From assembly GCA_963556695.1 (NCBI GenBank), contig CAUWAG010000012.1:1984001-2048000 (forward strand): a stretch of 64,000 nucleotides of DNA, written 5' to 3'. A model generated the notes under the pieces. It did no database searches and was not told where the DNA came from. It worked only from the letters and a program-made list of their open reading frames with translations. Source of the DNA: Anthostomella pinea. Its lineage: Eukaryota > Ascomycota > Sordariomycetes > Xylariales > Xylariaceae. A program made the position numbers and the translations under genes. Of the stretch, positions 1 to 10,126 are shown in pieces; position 1 is the first letter of the stretch, and the number at the start of each line of letters is the position of its first letter.

Positions 1-205
1 AAGAAAGGTTATCAGTGCGGAAGGATTGATAATCAATATTACCGACATTGTTGTTACTAATGAAATTAAAGCCCAAACAAGTGACAGACCTTTAAGGTGC
101 ATATTCTCAAGGAACACAGTTAATTCTGATCTAGAGACCACATGGGTGATCTCTCTGCCCCGTGCAGTAAAGAAACCATTCACGCTTTTTGCTCACTTAA
201 TGACC

Positions 206-420
206 TCAAGGCACATTCAATACTCCCCCAAGGTTCACCAATGTGCGAGCTGCTTCAGATACCATGGTAAGAACTACTGATGTCAAAAGCAAGTATATAC
301 ACTTTGCGCCAATACAGTATACCAGGGGGAGTGCGAAAAACCAATCCCAAAGTGTGTCAATTATAAAGGACCTCATGCTGCCAACTTCGATAAATGCCCT
401 GCACGCCCCAAGGTTGTGAA
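206..420 (+). pseudogene. LINE ORF1 (gag-like) C-terminal zinc-knuckle remnant
   Basis: Read across frames, the stretch gives cysteine motifs typical of the ORF1 protein of fungal LINEs: HQCASCFRYHG, then a CANTVYQGEC-like unit, then CVNYKGPHAANFDKCPARP. The last is the characteristic third knuckle (C-x2-C/Y, H, C-P-x-R-P). A frameshift or stop separates the knuckles, so no protein is made as it stands. In the family these knuckles bind the element RNA. Confidence 0.55.
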
Positions 421-675
421 AGGTATCATCCACAAGCACACATAGGAACAAATCCAGGAAATAAGGCTGGCTAAAGAAAGAGCCAGATCCAAGGCCTTCA
501 ATGAAACAGGCAGAAACCAAGCTAGGTCAACACCCAGTAACAATAACAAAAACATCACAATACAAATCAACACAACAGATACAACTCATCCCAGAGATGC
601 CGATACCATTGTTGTCAGTCAATATTAGGTATATCAAACGAAACATATCGATACGGGCATCTAATCATCCATTTT

Positions 676-1335
676 GTGAATATAGCAGGAAGACAAAAGA
701 GTGCAGGCCCTACAGAGTTAGCCATTAACCTGACTAACTACAAAGGAGAACAAGCAGACATCATTCTGATGCAAGAGCCCTGGGTTGGCATACCACCAGA
801 CAGAAAAATGGGAATAAAGACACACCCTAATTACGATATATACTCCCCAATGGATTCCTGGGATAGCGACAGTACACGACCCAGATCTCTCACCTATGTA
901 AAAAAACACCTTTAAATGGATCAATTTTAGCCTTATGCTATATGAGATATCACCTAGGTTAAGGTACAAGGTATTATATTTGCCAGTATTTACTGGCCAT
1001 GTGACAACCCACAGGAAGTGGATGACATTCTGGAAGTATGGACTCCACCTTTTGGCTGTGTTATAGCTGGAGATTTTAATGCTAGCGATACATCCTGGGA
1101 CTCGAACAATCCAGGATATCACGGTGGTGTTATACTTGTACAGATTATGACAGACCACGGACTGGATCTGATTTCTGAACCAGATGTCCCAACACATGAT
1201 GACAGAAATGTACTAGATCTGGTGTTCTCAGATGTCCCTATGACTGAAGCCTCAGTCAATGATGCACTTCAGTACACCTCAGATCATGAGACATTACGAA
1301 TAGTCCCTTATGAACGGCAATTACCAACCCTCTGA
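676..1335 (+). pseudogene. LINE ORF2 endonuclease-domain remnant
   Basis: Two ORF pieces in different frames together match the exonuclease-endonuclease-phosphatase fold of LINE ORF2. The first (676-915) has ADIILMQEPWVG, the N-terminal metal-ligand glutamate motif. The second (1018-1335) has AGDFNASDTSW, NVLDLVFSD and TSDHETL, the catalytic Asn/Asp and His motifs. A stop after 915 and a frame change near 1000 disable it. Established knowledge: this domain nicks target DNA for target-primed reverse transcription. Confidence 0.65.
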
Positions 1336-1340
1336 TATCC

Positions 1341-3360
1341 GTGTATGCCAGTATACTTCGACCGTAACCGTCCGTATGTAGGTAGGAAGGTCGGAATAAA
1401 GGCACAAATGTTGGAAATTTGTATGTGAGTAGCTTCAGACGTGGTAGCACGCTGAGAGGCGTCAGACGTCTTGAACAGACGCTGAGAATGGTTCCTGTCA
1501 CCTCAGTGGTCCCCGAAACGCGTTAGCAGTGGCTTGAGATTGCGTTCTGAAATGCAAAGGATTTGGGTGATTGAGGATGCTTCTGTACGATCAGAACGTC
1601 GGCAGAAGGTGTGAATGCGAGGCTGTATAACCGCTCGCAGAATGGTGCTGTGAATGGCACCGTGGTGGTCTCAGCACACGAAAAAAAAAATTCGTGTGAG
1701 TTGCCGGGGGTTGGGGCTATTGAGGTCACGAAAGGTCGTCAAGAACGCGAAAATTTGTGCCCATCAATAGGAACAACAATAAGGTGAAGTAGCGGGAGCG
1801 GATGAGGGCTCATAACCTGTTGCACAGCAAGAAGACCAAAAGGTTGCATATCTGCTGTATTGGTGCTGTTGTTGTTAAAGGTCTGGAGGTGGTGCGCAGC
1901 TACAGTGGATGTGGGCAATATGCCAGCCCAAGTGGGTCACGTGACCACGCAACATAAAGCAAATAGATATGAATCAAAATCATCTCTCGTGACTCCTAGC
2001 GGTCGAAATGGTGTTCTCCTATTTCTTCCCCCTTTCCATGGCTACCACCAGGTCCAACCGGACATGTCATCCAACAACCGAGCCGGTATCATAGGGCATA
2101 TGGTGGTAGCTGTTCGAGTGTGACCCAACTGCTGAATCATGGGCTTCTGCAGTCAGGGGTGAAGCAATGACTAGGGTCTCACATTTGGGAGTGCAATGCG
2201 TTATATAGTGTACACCAGGCGAGGATGAGTCTGTTTGGGACATGAGAGCTGCATATTATGAAGTAAAGCCATGTATAATCAAACGATGACAGCTATTCTG
2301 GTACCAAAAGGGTCATTGGCACAATCCATTCCGCAGCTTAATCCTTACTATTAACATTGATCGACTGTGACACCAGGGTGAAAAGCGTCTGTCCATTTCG
2401 GCACTACATCGTCATATCCCAACCTTGTCCTGTGGCACTCATAGCTACTTCCCCCGGTTGCTCTAATGAGGTGAGGACGCCTTTCATAGGGCTCGCCGCG
2501 AGGACAAAACAGGTAGGGTCGAACTCCGCCTTCTTTACCCGTCCCTCTACCGGCGAGTCGCGGCCGCCACGGAAAGTCTCTCGCGGCCTCTCCCACGCAC
2601 CAAAACCTCACTGTAGGGTGGTCTTTCGCTTAGGTAGCAGAACAACAAAAGCTTCGCCGAACAAGCGCATCACGAGCAAGGAGCTCCAGTTCCATCTTGA
2701 AACCGCGAGCACTGTCACGTAGCTTCGACGCGCAGCAGCGGTCCTCCCAAACCGCCTAATCACCTTTTCACCATGTGGCGTCCGCGTCAGCGCCCTTCAC
2801 CTTGCGCCGTATGTCTGCAGCGGCAGCGGCCTGCGGCTATCCATGGGCGGGTTTGCGGGGCTGGGTACGTGCTGGATGTGGAAGGGGCCACAGCCCGCTT
2901 TTCGGCTGTGTGTGTGGATGATGCGGCGCGGCTGTTTCTGCTCGTGACGAAGAAGGGGGCGCGTGAGGAATGTGTTTATTGTTACGTTTGGTATCGACGT
3001 TGAGATGGGGGAGTCGATAGTCGTGGGGGGTTGGGGTGATGGGGTTGCCGTGGTGGTTGGTTAGTATGTAGGAGGTAAAGGAGAAAGCAGCAGAGCTGCT
3101 GGCAGTGGGTTTGATGCTAGAGAATCGGGCTTCGAGCGCCTAAGGCGGCGAGGGAGTTGAAGGGGGCCAGGGTGAAGAATATCCTAGAGAAGCTTAGGGA
3201 ATAAGTCCTATGTCGCAGTCGCTGAGGAGTCTAGGAAGGGTGTTGATTATGTGGGAATTTCCTCCGCGGTCCCATCTGGACGGTCGTCTCTGCTGTCTGT
3301 AAATTCAGATTTGCTGGGTTGGTAGTCATCGAAATGAGAAATCATTCCACCATGTCGTGT
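1341..3360. other. Intergenic region, no convincing gene
   Basis: Only short ORFs without recognisable domains occur here. The longest are 2357-2722 (+) and 2351-2611 (-), on opposite strands of the same GC-richer patch; 2773-3003 (+) encodes 76 residues with no motif. Composition changes from AT-rich to GC-rich near 2440. I cannot support a gene. Confidence 0.4.
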
Positions 3361-5244
3361 TCATACAATCAAGCAGTCGATTTTCATGCTCTGTAACCGA
3401 ACAAGCCACCCGCTGGTATCAAGGGCCTCTTCAGCCTCCACCTCATCCTCTGACACGTGAGCTGCACCAACTTTGACTCCAGCCTTTGGCGAAACGCTGT
3501 CCCTCAACCGCCAGATGTCTGCCAGCGTCTCCATAGCAGACGTGAGCATGCCCCAGGGGCAGATATCTCTCATGGCCTGCAGCCGGTCGAGAACCCATGC
3601 CCTCCGAGCCGGTGACGCCGTCTCTACTCCAGTGAGAAAGACGGGCCAGGTGGTGAACTTGAAGAACGGGCTTTCTTTCGGGATGAAGGAGAGTTGGTGC
3701 AGGATCGTGGTGACGAGATCCGCAGTCGTGGGGAGAAATGGCAAGCTCTCATTGTCCGCGTATCTTGTATCCCATCGCGTCTGCGCTTGGAGCCCTTGGG
3801 CTACTAGCAGAATGTAGAGGCAGACGGCCGCGCGGTACGTCGCTGCGATACACCTGCGACAAGCCAACTCGACCTCATCGGTGGTGTCAAGGAAGTTGAC
3901 GTTTCTAGCACACACCGCTTTCGCCCAGTCGTCGACGTCGAACGACTGAGCTTCGTTCAGCAGGTCCAGGCATGCCTCCCTCTGGGCGATGTCCGGGCCA
4001 CCGGTGCCGTTGGACTTATTTGCCTGCGCAAGACGAGACGCGCGGAGCACTATGTACATGAGTCGTGCAGGGCAGCTGTGGTAGCTATTGGTCTCGGTGC
4101 GTAGCAAGATGTTGAGAACGTTGCTCGGATCCCATTCAGAAGCCTCGGTGTCCGAGTCCAGGCTTTGTGCCGAAGACGCCAGCGAGTCAAGTGCGTTGTT
4201 CCATATGTAATACGCAGCTGTATCTGATGCGACGTAGTCGCATGCAGTCAAAGGCTTCGACAGTAATATCAAGCCGGAAAGAGTTGACTGGTCGGTTCTT
4301 ATTGTTTTCGTTAGCGAGGTGCCTGCTCCATCAATGAGTGATGGACGCATGTACACAGGCAACCCCGAAGCATCCGATGAGGGCAACATGGTGAAGAAGT
4401 TGATACTGCCCTGTGCCGACAGGAGCCTCCCAGCTGCCCTCAAATGATCTCTCCAGCCATCCTTGCCCGAGTCTATGAGCGCAAAGTTGACAAAAAAGAG
4501 AACGGTAGCAAGCAAAGCATCCTTCTCAGCTGGATCATCATTCTCACCAAGGGTGCGTTGACGTTCCAACGCCCCCCGGAGCTCCTGGATCGCTTTCTGT
4601 CGTGCACATAATGCGTCTATGAGAGCACTGTTGGCAACGAGAGAGCACTGCGATGTTAACCGTGATTCGTAGTTCATGGCGCGGGAGTAGTGTATCGCTG
4701 AGACGGCGATGATGATATGTTGTAGAAAAGGCTGAGTTTGAGACATGGGAATCAGTTCTCGGAAAGGGTTGGCACCGTTGCGCATGGAGTCACGCGCCAC
4801 GAGGTCCTGACAGAAGCGGGAGGTGACTATCAAGGGTCAGTTGGAGCCGCGATATAGATCGCTGGTAGCTATCGTAAGTGTCCACCCACAGTAGGAGATG
4901 TAGTATCTGTACGACGAGCTCAAACCCTGGAGCAACGGATCTACAAGGGCCACTGCTGGTACGCCCAGAGGTCTTGATTTCACCCCGATGGGTGCGCAGC
5001 GGGCATATGGAGCGTCGGGCACGTTCTGGCCGACATTCCATCTGTTCTTCGTTGAGGCCGACAAAGTGACGTCCCTTTCCCGGGTAGTGTGGCCAGGGCC
5101 TACAACGGCATCCGTCCATTTATAAATCGGGCCGTAGCCGAGACATAACTGCCCCGCCCTGGTACACTTGTGACACTCCGGGATAGAGCGATCGCATCGG
5201 AGCCGGCGACGCCGGCAGTTGTGGCAGGACTTTGTTCCCGCCAT
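3361..5244 (-). CDS. Zn(II)2Cys6 fungal transcription factor
   Basis: Two-exon model: 5244-4890 and 4826-3361, giving 606 aa. The 63-nt intron (donor GTGGGT, branch CTGAC, acceptor TAG) restores the frame and yields the continuous core YYISYF-TSRFCQDLVARDS, the conserved start of the fungal-specific regulatory domain (Fungal_trans_2, PF11951 type). The N-terminal binuclear zinc cluster (residues about 7-35) is C-x2-C-x6-C-x6-C-x2-C-x6-C with the basic stretch RRRRLRC. The middle is a long helical regulatory domain with no further motif. It is a nuclear DNA-binding regulator by family. Its target is unknown, but it is divergently transcribed from the MFS pump at 6062, so local control of that pump is a reasonable inference. 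The start is the first ATG before the zinc cluster. Confidence 0.88.
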
Positions 5245-5940
5245 GCCCAGCCGGCCAGCCAGGGGAGCTGCGTGCCAGAGGCTGAACCCACTCTGGCGGT
5301 GATGTCAAACCACGGCATCCATCTGAGGCGTTAGCAGCAGGTGCCCTTAGTGCCACCTTTTATTACTTGAGAATCTCAGACTGTCGAGACCGCAGAGAGA
5401 GACAACCTAAGAAATTGCCAGGCGGTTGGTGAGAAGTTGCTTCATGGAGTTGTTACTTCGCTCGCGGATTTGGCTCCGATAGTGGAGCTATCGCCGGATG
5501 ACGTTTATGTCTTGATGGCAAACGCCCAATGTCCCTATGCAACACTCGTATGCGGGGTACTTCTTTCGGTGAAGAACTGGCAGATGTTGAAGATGCCGAG
5601 CTGAACATGCGAGTTGCAGCGTTCAGGGAAGTTATTGCATATGAACGTGACAAGTTCTGTTCAGACGCCGCACCGGGTTTTGATATTGTGTCATCGGCAT
5701 GGTCCGACCTAGGCGGCAGGCTAGGCCGTAAGGGGTAGCCAAGACGCAAGTGCTGCATAAGTGGGTCATCATTGCCGCCCTATTTTCCTTGTCTCCGCTT
5801 GCTCTGTGCTCTGTCAGATTGTTAAAGTTCTCTACGACTTCATCTTTGCCGAATGGGGTAGCAAAGTTGCAAACCGTGCATAAGTGGCGACACAGCGGCC
5901 CATGTCTCCACACAGAGACACCGTCGATGAGTAACTGCAA
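5245..5940. other. Divergent intergenic region with a decayed coding-like patch
   Basis: This is the shared promoter region of the regulator (left) and the MFS pump (right). Inside, 5453-5740 (+) reads like protein in two frames: one gives VELSPDDVYVLMANAQCPY, and the frame after about 5570 gives DVEDAELNMRVAAFREVI. This suggests a frameshifted old gene fragment that I do not recognise. A roughly 40-bp direct repeat (about 5735-5775 and 5853-5893, sharing GTAGC-AAG and GTGCATAAGTGG-like cores) also lies here. Confidence 0.35.
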
Positions 5941-5943
5941 ACA

Positions 5944-5951
5944 TATATAAA
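5944..5951 (+). promoter_or_regulatory. TATA box of the MFS transporter gene
   Basis: TATATAAA lies 37 bp before the first upstream ATG (5988) and 111 bp before the main ATG (6062). Position and sequence fit a core promoter. The transcription start is not visible. Confidence 0.55.
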
Positions 5952-5987
5952 GCCTTTCAAGATGGCCACCATCCGAGCCCCTACAAC

Positions 5988-6065
5988 ATGTATTGGGACC
6001 ACTTCCTCGTCTCTATGTCGTGGCCAACTGTACAGTCACCATCGACTACTCCTGGCGCATCATGA
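5988..6065 (+). CDS. Upstream ORF overlapping the MFS start codon
   Basis: An ATG at 5988 opens a 25-codon frame ending in TGA at 6063-6065. Its stop shares bases with the main ATG at 6062-6064 (sequence ATGA). If the leader starts near the TATA box, scanning ribosomes meet this uORF first, so translation of the pump could depend on leaky scanning or termination-reinitiation. The peptide has no recognisable motif. Whether it is translated is inference. Confidence 0.4.
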   Translation: MYWDHFLVSMSWPTVQSPSTTPGAS

Positions 6066-7744
6066 CATCCAAGGCAGGAGACGGCGTCTTCGCCCCTGAG
6101 CAAGGCAAACGCGAGAGCAACGCCCCCGAACAAGGCGTCGACGACAGCGACTGTCCCGAAGTCCTAGACAAAGCCGCCATCGACCGTCTGGGCCGCCAAA
6201 GACCAGCCGTCTTCCGCACAACCTACGTCGAAGCCGGCTTCGTCTTCGCCGTGGTGACGTCCATGATGATGAGCGAGTACTTCGTTAGCGGCTTCAACAT
6301 CGTGATGCCAGAGATCGCCGCCGCCCTGCAGATCTCCGCCGCCGAGCGCACGTGGCCCGCCGAGGTCATCAACCTGACCACGGCGATCCTGCTGCTGCCC
6401 TTCGCGCGCCTGTGCGACATGTACGGCGGCCGCGCCGTCTTCATCGCCGGCCACGTCTGGCTCGCCGTGTGGTCGCTGGTCGGCGGCTTCAGCCGCGGCC
6501 CTACGCTGCTCATCGTGTGCCGCGCCATGCAGGGCGTCGGCGCCAGCGCGTTCCTGCCGGCCGGTTTGGCTCTGCTGGGGCAGACGTACCGGCCTGGCCC
6601 GCGCAAGAACTTTGTCTACAGCATCTATGGCGCCTTCGCCTGTATTGGCTTTTACTTCGGCATCATCATTGGTGCTGTCGCGGGCCAGCTCTTGGACTGG
6701 CGCTGGTACTTCTGGATCGGCACCATCTTTGTCTTCGTCGTTATGGCTGTTGGGATTCTGACGATTCCGCGACACCTTGGCGATGGTGATACGAGCGTGA
6801 GGATGGACTGGTGGGGTGTGTGCACTATTGTACCCGGCCTGGCCCTCGTTGTCTATGCTCTCACCGACGGAGGCCATGCTCCTGGTGGATGGCGGAACCC
6901 CTCCATCTTTGTGACGTTCATCGTCGGCGTGCTCCTGCTCTGCGCCGCTGTTTACCTGGAGGGCTGGGTCTCGGCTCGGCCGCTTCTGCCGGGTGAACTC
7001 TTCAAGGCCAAGTACATGAAGCGCCTTGCCGGCTCCTTATTCTGCTCCTATGGTGTTTTCGGGCTATGGTTGTTCTATGCTAGCTACTAGTAAGTCCTTC
7101 TACATGTGACTGTGTCTTCCCTTCAGTCTACTGATGTACGGCCTAGCATTGAGACGGTGCTGCACACAACACCGCTCCAAACCGCTGCGTGGTTCAGTCC
7201 GCTGGCAGTCGGTGGAATGGTCCTCGCAGTGACGGGGGGTTTCGTCCTGCATCTGTTACCAGGCAAAGTGCTGTTGTTGATAGCAGGAGGAGGGTACCTC
7301 CTCTCCACCCTGCTCTTTGCCCTGATGCCCGCACAGTCAGAGTCAGGGCCGTCCACCAGCTTCTTATACTGGGCCTATGTGTTTCCGGCGATGTTGGGCG
7401 GGACTATCGGCGTGGACATCACGTTCAACGTGACAAACGTCTTCATCACCACCGCGATGCCCCAGCGCCTCCAAGCGACGGCCGCTGCGCTGATAAACAG
7501 CCTACTGTACCTCGGCATGGCGTTCTGGCTCGGAGTTGGCGAGCTGGCCGTGTCGACTGCGACAGAGAAGGTCGGAGATGGCGAGTTGAGCCTACGTGAA
7601 CAGTACCAGATTGGGTTCTGGACGGCCGTGGGGCTGGCTGCGCTGGCGATGTGCCTGATGGTCACTGTCAAGATCGGATCAGCCGCGTCGGAGATGACGG
7701 TGGATGAGAAGGCTGCTTTGGATCAGGACGAGTCACAACGGTGA
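6062..7744 (+). CDS. MFS transporter, DHA2-like (drug:H+ antiporter / aminotriazole-resistance type)
   Basis: Exons 6062-7089 and 7147-7744 give 541 aa. The 57-nt intron (donor GTAAGT, branch CTGAT, acceptor TAG at 7144-7146) joins FYASYY to IETVLHTTPLQTAAWF in frame; the more obvious CAG acceptor at 7122-7124 puts the exon in the wrong frame. The protein has a charged cytosolic N-terminus (about 60 aa) and then many hydrophobic segments. Diagnostic motifs are the loop 2-3 motif FARLCDMYGGR (motif A), RAMQGVGASAFLPA (motif B) and GAVAGQLLDWRWYFW (motif C region). Family role: proton-coupled export of small toxic molecules at the plasma membrane; the substrate is unknown. It is divergent from the Zn2Cys6 regulator at 5244 and preceded by an overlapping uORF. 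Start chosen at the ATG of MTSKAGDG, because the frame upstream begins only with TTG. Confidence 0.9.
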
Positions 7745-7886
7745 GAGGTTCCACGAATGTCAATTGAAATAATTCACCGACAGCGGTCCCTATTTGGACC
7801 ATTGCCATAATCGCTCGAGACAATTCTATACCTACCGACCGAGACCGTGTTCGAATGCCGGTCATGTCTTCCCCTCTGCGTAGCAA

Positions 7887-7909
7887 TACCTACCTAGGTA
7901 CCTAGGTAC
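7887..7909. repeat. Palindromic CCTAGGTA repeat
   Basis: TACCTAGGTACCTAGGTA is a self-complementary run of two overlapping 8-bp units. Just downstream (about 7931-7990) lies a CATCATATCATATCATGCAT-type simple repeat. Together they mark a low-complexity promoter region between the pump and the secreted-protein gene. Function unknown. Confidence 0.6.
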
Positions 7910-8088
7910 TGCGCGCCACAGAGTTCCCCTCATGCATCCTCATGCATCATATCATATCATGCATCCCTCATTCCCTCATACATCATTTTATGTAGTCAGC
8001 CTGCCTACCTAATATAAGCTGATCGCTTACAGCATATTGCCTCGTATTCGCTTGTAGGAAAACAAGTCCTAGAAACCCCGATACCGGT

Positions 8089-8096
8089 TATATAAA
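8089..8096 (+). promoter_or_regulatory. TATA box of the small secreted protein gene
   Basis: TATATAAA lies 169 bp upstream of the ATG at 8265 and is followed by a pyrimidine/A-rich leader. This is a strong core-promoter match. Regulation cannot be read from the sequence. Confidence 0.5.
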
Positions 8097-8264
8097 GGAC
8101 TGGCCTTCCTATTGAAGGGGCGTTCCATTTCATTCGTATGCTAACGATCCGATCCGATCCGTATCTTTCACGAGTTCCAAATAATAATCGCTAATATCAA
8201 GCATCAATTGCCATTGCCATTCCACTCCATCCAGCCAATCTCACCCAGTTCCACCACGATCAAA

Positions 8265-8738
8265 ATGGTATCCATCTTGATACGCAGCCTCGTCGCCGCG
8301 ACTCTGGTTCTCGGGCCAGCGGTGCAGGTGCAGGCCCAATCCGATGACATATGGGTGCTGTGCATAGCACCATACGATCCGGAATTCGATCGCTGCTGTG
8401 TTACGTACGAGCCCAGCGCACACGGGGCCGACACCTACACCGGCTTCAATTGCAGTGGCGCCGCAACCGCCTCCGGGTCCTCGTACCGCTACTGCTACAA
8501 GGAGGGAGTAGACAACCAATACACGCCCGGTCCCCCTTACGGTGCCTGCTGCGCCTCGGTGAGTGTCCCATCCAGCTGTCTTGCAGTCTTCAAGCGTGTG
8601 AGCGACAAGCCACTTGCAGTGACTAACGGGTCGTTTGAATAGTATGCGCCGGCCAACCAGACCGGGGCCAATGGCGAGTCCTATGGCTGCTCCCTGAGGG
8701 GCCAAGCGATCGCTGTATTCGGAAACAGTACTGTTTAG
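8265..8738 (+). CDS. Small secreted cysteine-rich protein, hydrophobin-like Cys pattern
   Basis: Exons 8265-8558 and 8643-8738 (84-nt intron: GTGAGT donor, CTAAC branch, TAG acceptor) give 129 aa. Residues 1-24 form a clear signal peptide with a predicted cleavage after VQA. The mature 105 aa contain exactly eight cysteines ordered C-x10-CC-x17-C-x13-C-x17-CC-x17-C. Order C-CC-C-C-CC-C is that of hydrophobins, which self-assemble at air-water interfaces. The spacings do not match class II well, and the chain is less hydrophobic and rich in Tyr, Ser and Gly. Without the intron the frame would lose the eighth cysteine, which supports the splice model. It is secreted; it could be a divergent hydrophobin, an effector or another four-disulfide family. 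Confidence 0.8.
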
Positions 8739-10126
8739 TTGGTTTCCCCGGCGGCGAGCGACAACACACGTCTTAATGGATGCCACAAGATACAATGCGA
8801 AGTTTCGGTGGACGCAGAAGCTGCTGGTGAAACATGGGTGTTTTCACGTCCAGGATCCCCGCAAAGCAGATGCAACGCGGGCGGTGCACAAGAAAAATGC
8901 GACAGAACAATGAGTTTCTGTCATGGCTGATGCTTAATTGCTGCTTCCGCACAAAGTCAGGAAGTACCTATAGGAAAGGTGGTCCGTGGGCTGGATTGTG
9001 ACTGACCCACTTCGGGCGGTAGACTGCCCAATAATCAATTCTCATCTTGTCCAAAGGTCAAGAATGCCTTTGTCTCGTGGACGTTGAACTTGCCGAGGAT
9101 TCCCTTGTATCAATTCTTTGGCCAGTGCACATGATATTGGAACTCCAAATGTCATCCGAGCCTCCTCTGAAAGATCCTCTTAGCATCACCAATGCAGTCA
9201 GAGGGCTCATCCCTGGGCCGAGTTCTGGTGGGCCTCTTCAGGTCATCACAGCGGCGTATCAGCGCCCTCGTTTGGTGGTCGCAGGTCGTGCGGGCAAGGC
9301 CTAGCGATTGGCTGACAGCGACTGTAGCCGCCTGTCAACCCTTGAAAGTTGAAGCCCGCCAATTACACACAACCGCGCGTCTCCCCAACCCAACACGTCG
9401 AAACACGAGCCGGAACCTGCCCTGTACACAAAAGCGCTTACCCAACCCTTCCTCAAACCCAGTATCGTGACAATACGACTCCAGCTGGTGGTGCCAGTAA
9501 CACAACCTCTACCCAGCCGGCCGGGCCATCCCAGGCCAATACAATCGGATTGGACAGCTCAAGGCAAGCTACGACTCTACGAGGCCCTCTCAATGGCCCT
9601 CAATCTTAAAACCCGACGCATCATCGTGGCCCGAGACTGCAACGGAGCCCACGCTTGGACCGGCATGGGCTGCTGTCGTGCGACGAATCACCCGGCTCCA
9701 GGCCGTGGCTTGTCTCCATACAAGACTCGGACGTACTCCCTCCCTCCCCTCGGTCCATGATGATTCTTCGAAGCTTTTCCTCGTTCCGGCCTTGGCGGTT
9801 CATCTTCCCGAGTCTGCGGCTCTTTCTCCTCCTATTGTCTTTCTTTGTCATGATTCCATCTGTCCAGTCTACCCTCCCATTGTCTACCGTGCTCCAGAAT
9901 ATCAGCAGGCTTGTCTCGGTCGGAATGGCCCCTTAGTCATCTCTTTGAGCCGAACATGCCCTTTATCGACTCATTCAGTGATATGTACCGGCGCTGCTTC
10001 GTGTCTCCTGATGCCTGATCCTAGGTCCATCATATCCATTTCAAAGTCCAACCCCATTTTCTTGATAAGACATTTCGTCATTTCGTTTCACTTCTTCCAA
10101 TAATTCTCCACGATCTTTTTGCCGAA
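8739..10126. other. Intergenic region, no convincing gene
   Basis: Several overlapping plus-strand ORFs (9047-9304, 9349-9609, 9655-9936, 9678-10103) compete in different frames, none with a domain or a codon pattern better than its rivals. The last 200 bp are pyrimidine-rich, as expected for the promoter and leader of the gene at 10127. Confidence 0.4.

Larger units (their letters stand above)
1..1340 (+). mobile_element. Non-LTR (LINE) retrotransposon remnant, endonuclease part
   Basis: Seen: on the plus strand, pieces of a LINE ORF1 (zinc knuckles, about 206-420) are followed by pieces of an ORF2 apurinic-type endonuclease domain (676-1335). Coding similarity fades after the SDHETL motif near 1300. 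No reverse transcriptase follows, although RT comes directly after the endonuclease in intact Tad/I-type elements. Reading frames are interrupted and the stretch is more AT-rich than the genes further right, as expected of an old or RIP-mutated copy. The element may extend left of the window. The exact right boundary is uncertain because I see no poly-A tail or target-site duplication. Confidence 0.7.

Noticed and set aside
6164..6877. 237-codon minus-strand ORF opposite the MFS gene
   Set aside because: Antisense of strongly biased C/G-ending codons; no motif; the plus strand has clear MFS motifs.
7122..7124. CAG acceptor for the MFS intron
   Set aside because: Gives the wrong frame for IETVLHTTPLQ; the TAG at 7144-7146 keeps both halves in frame.
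8265..8738. Naming it a class II hydrophobin
   Set aside because: Cys order fits, but loop lengths (10, 17, 13, 17, 17) and low hydrophobicity do not.
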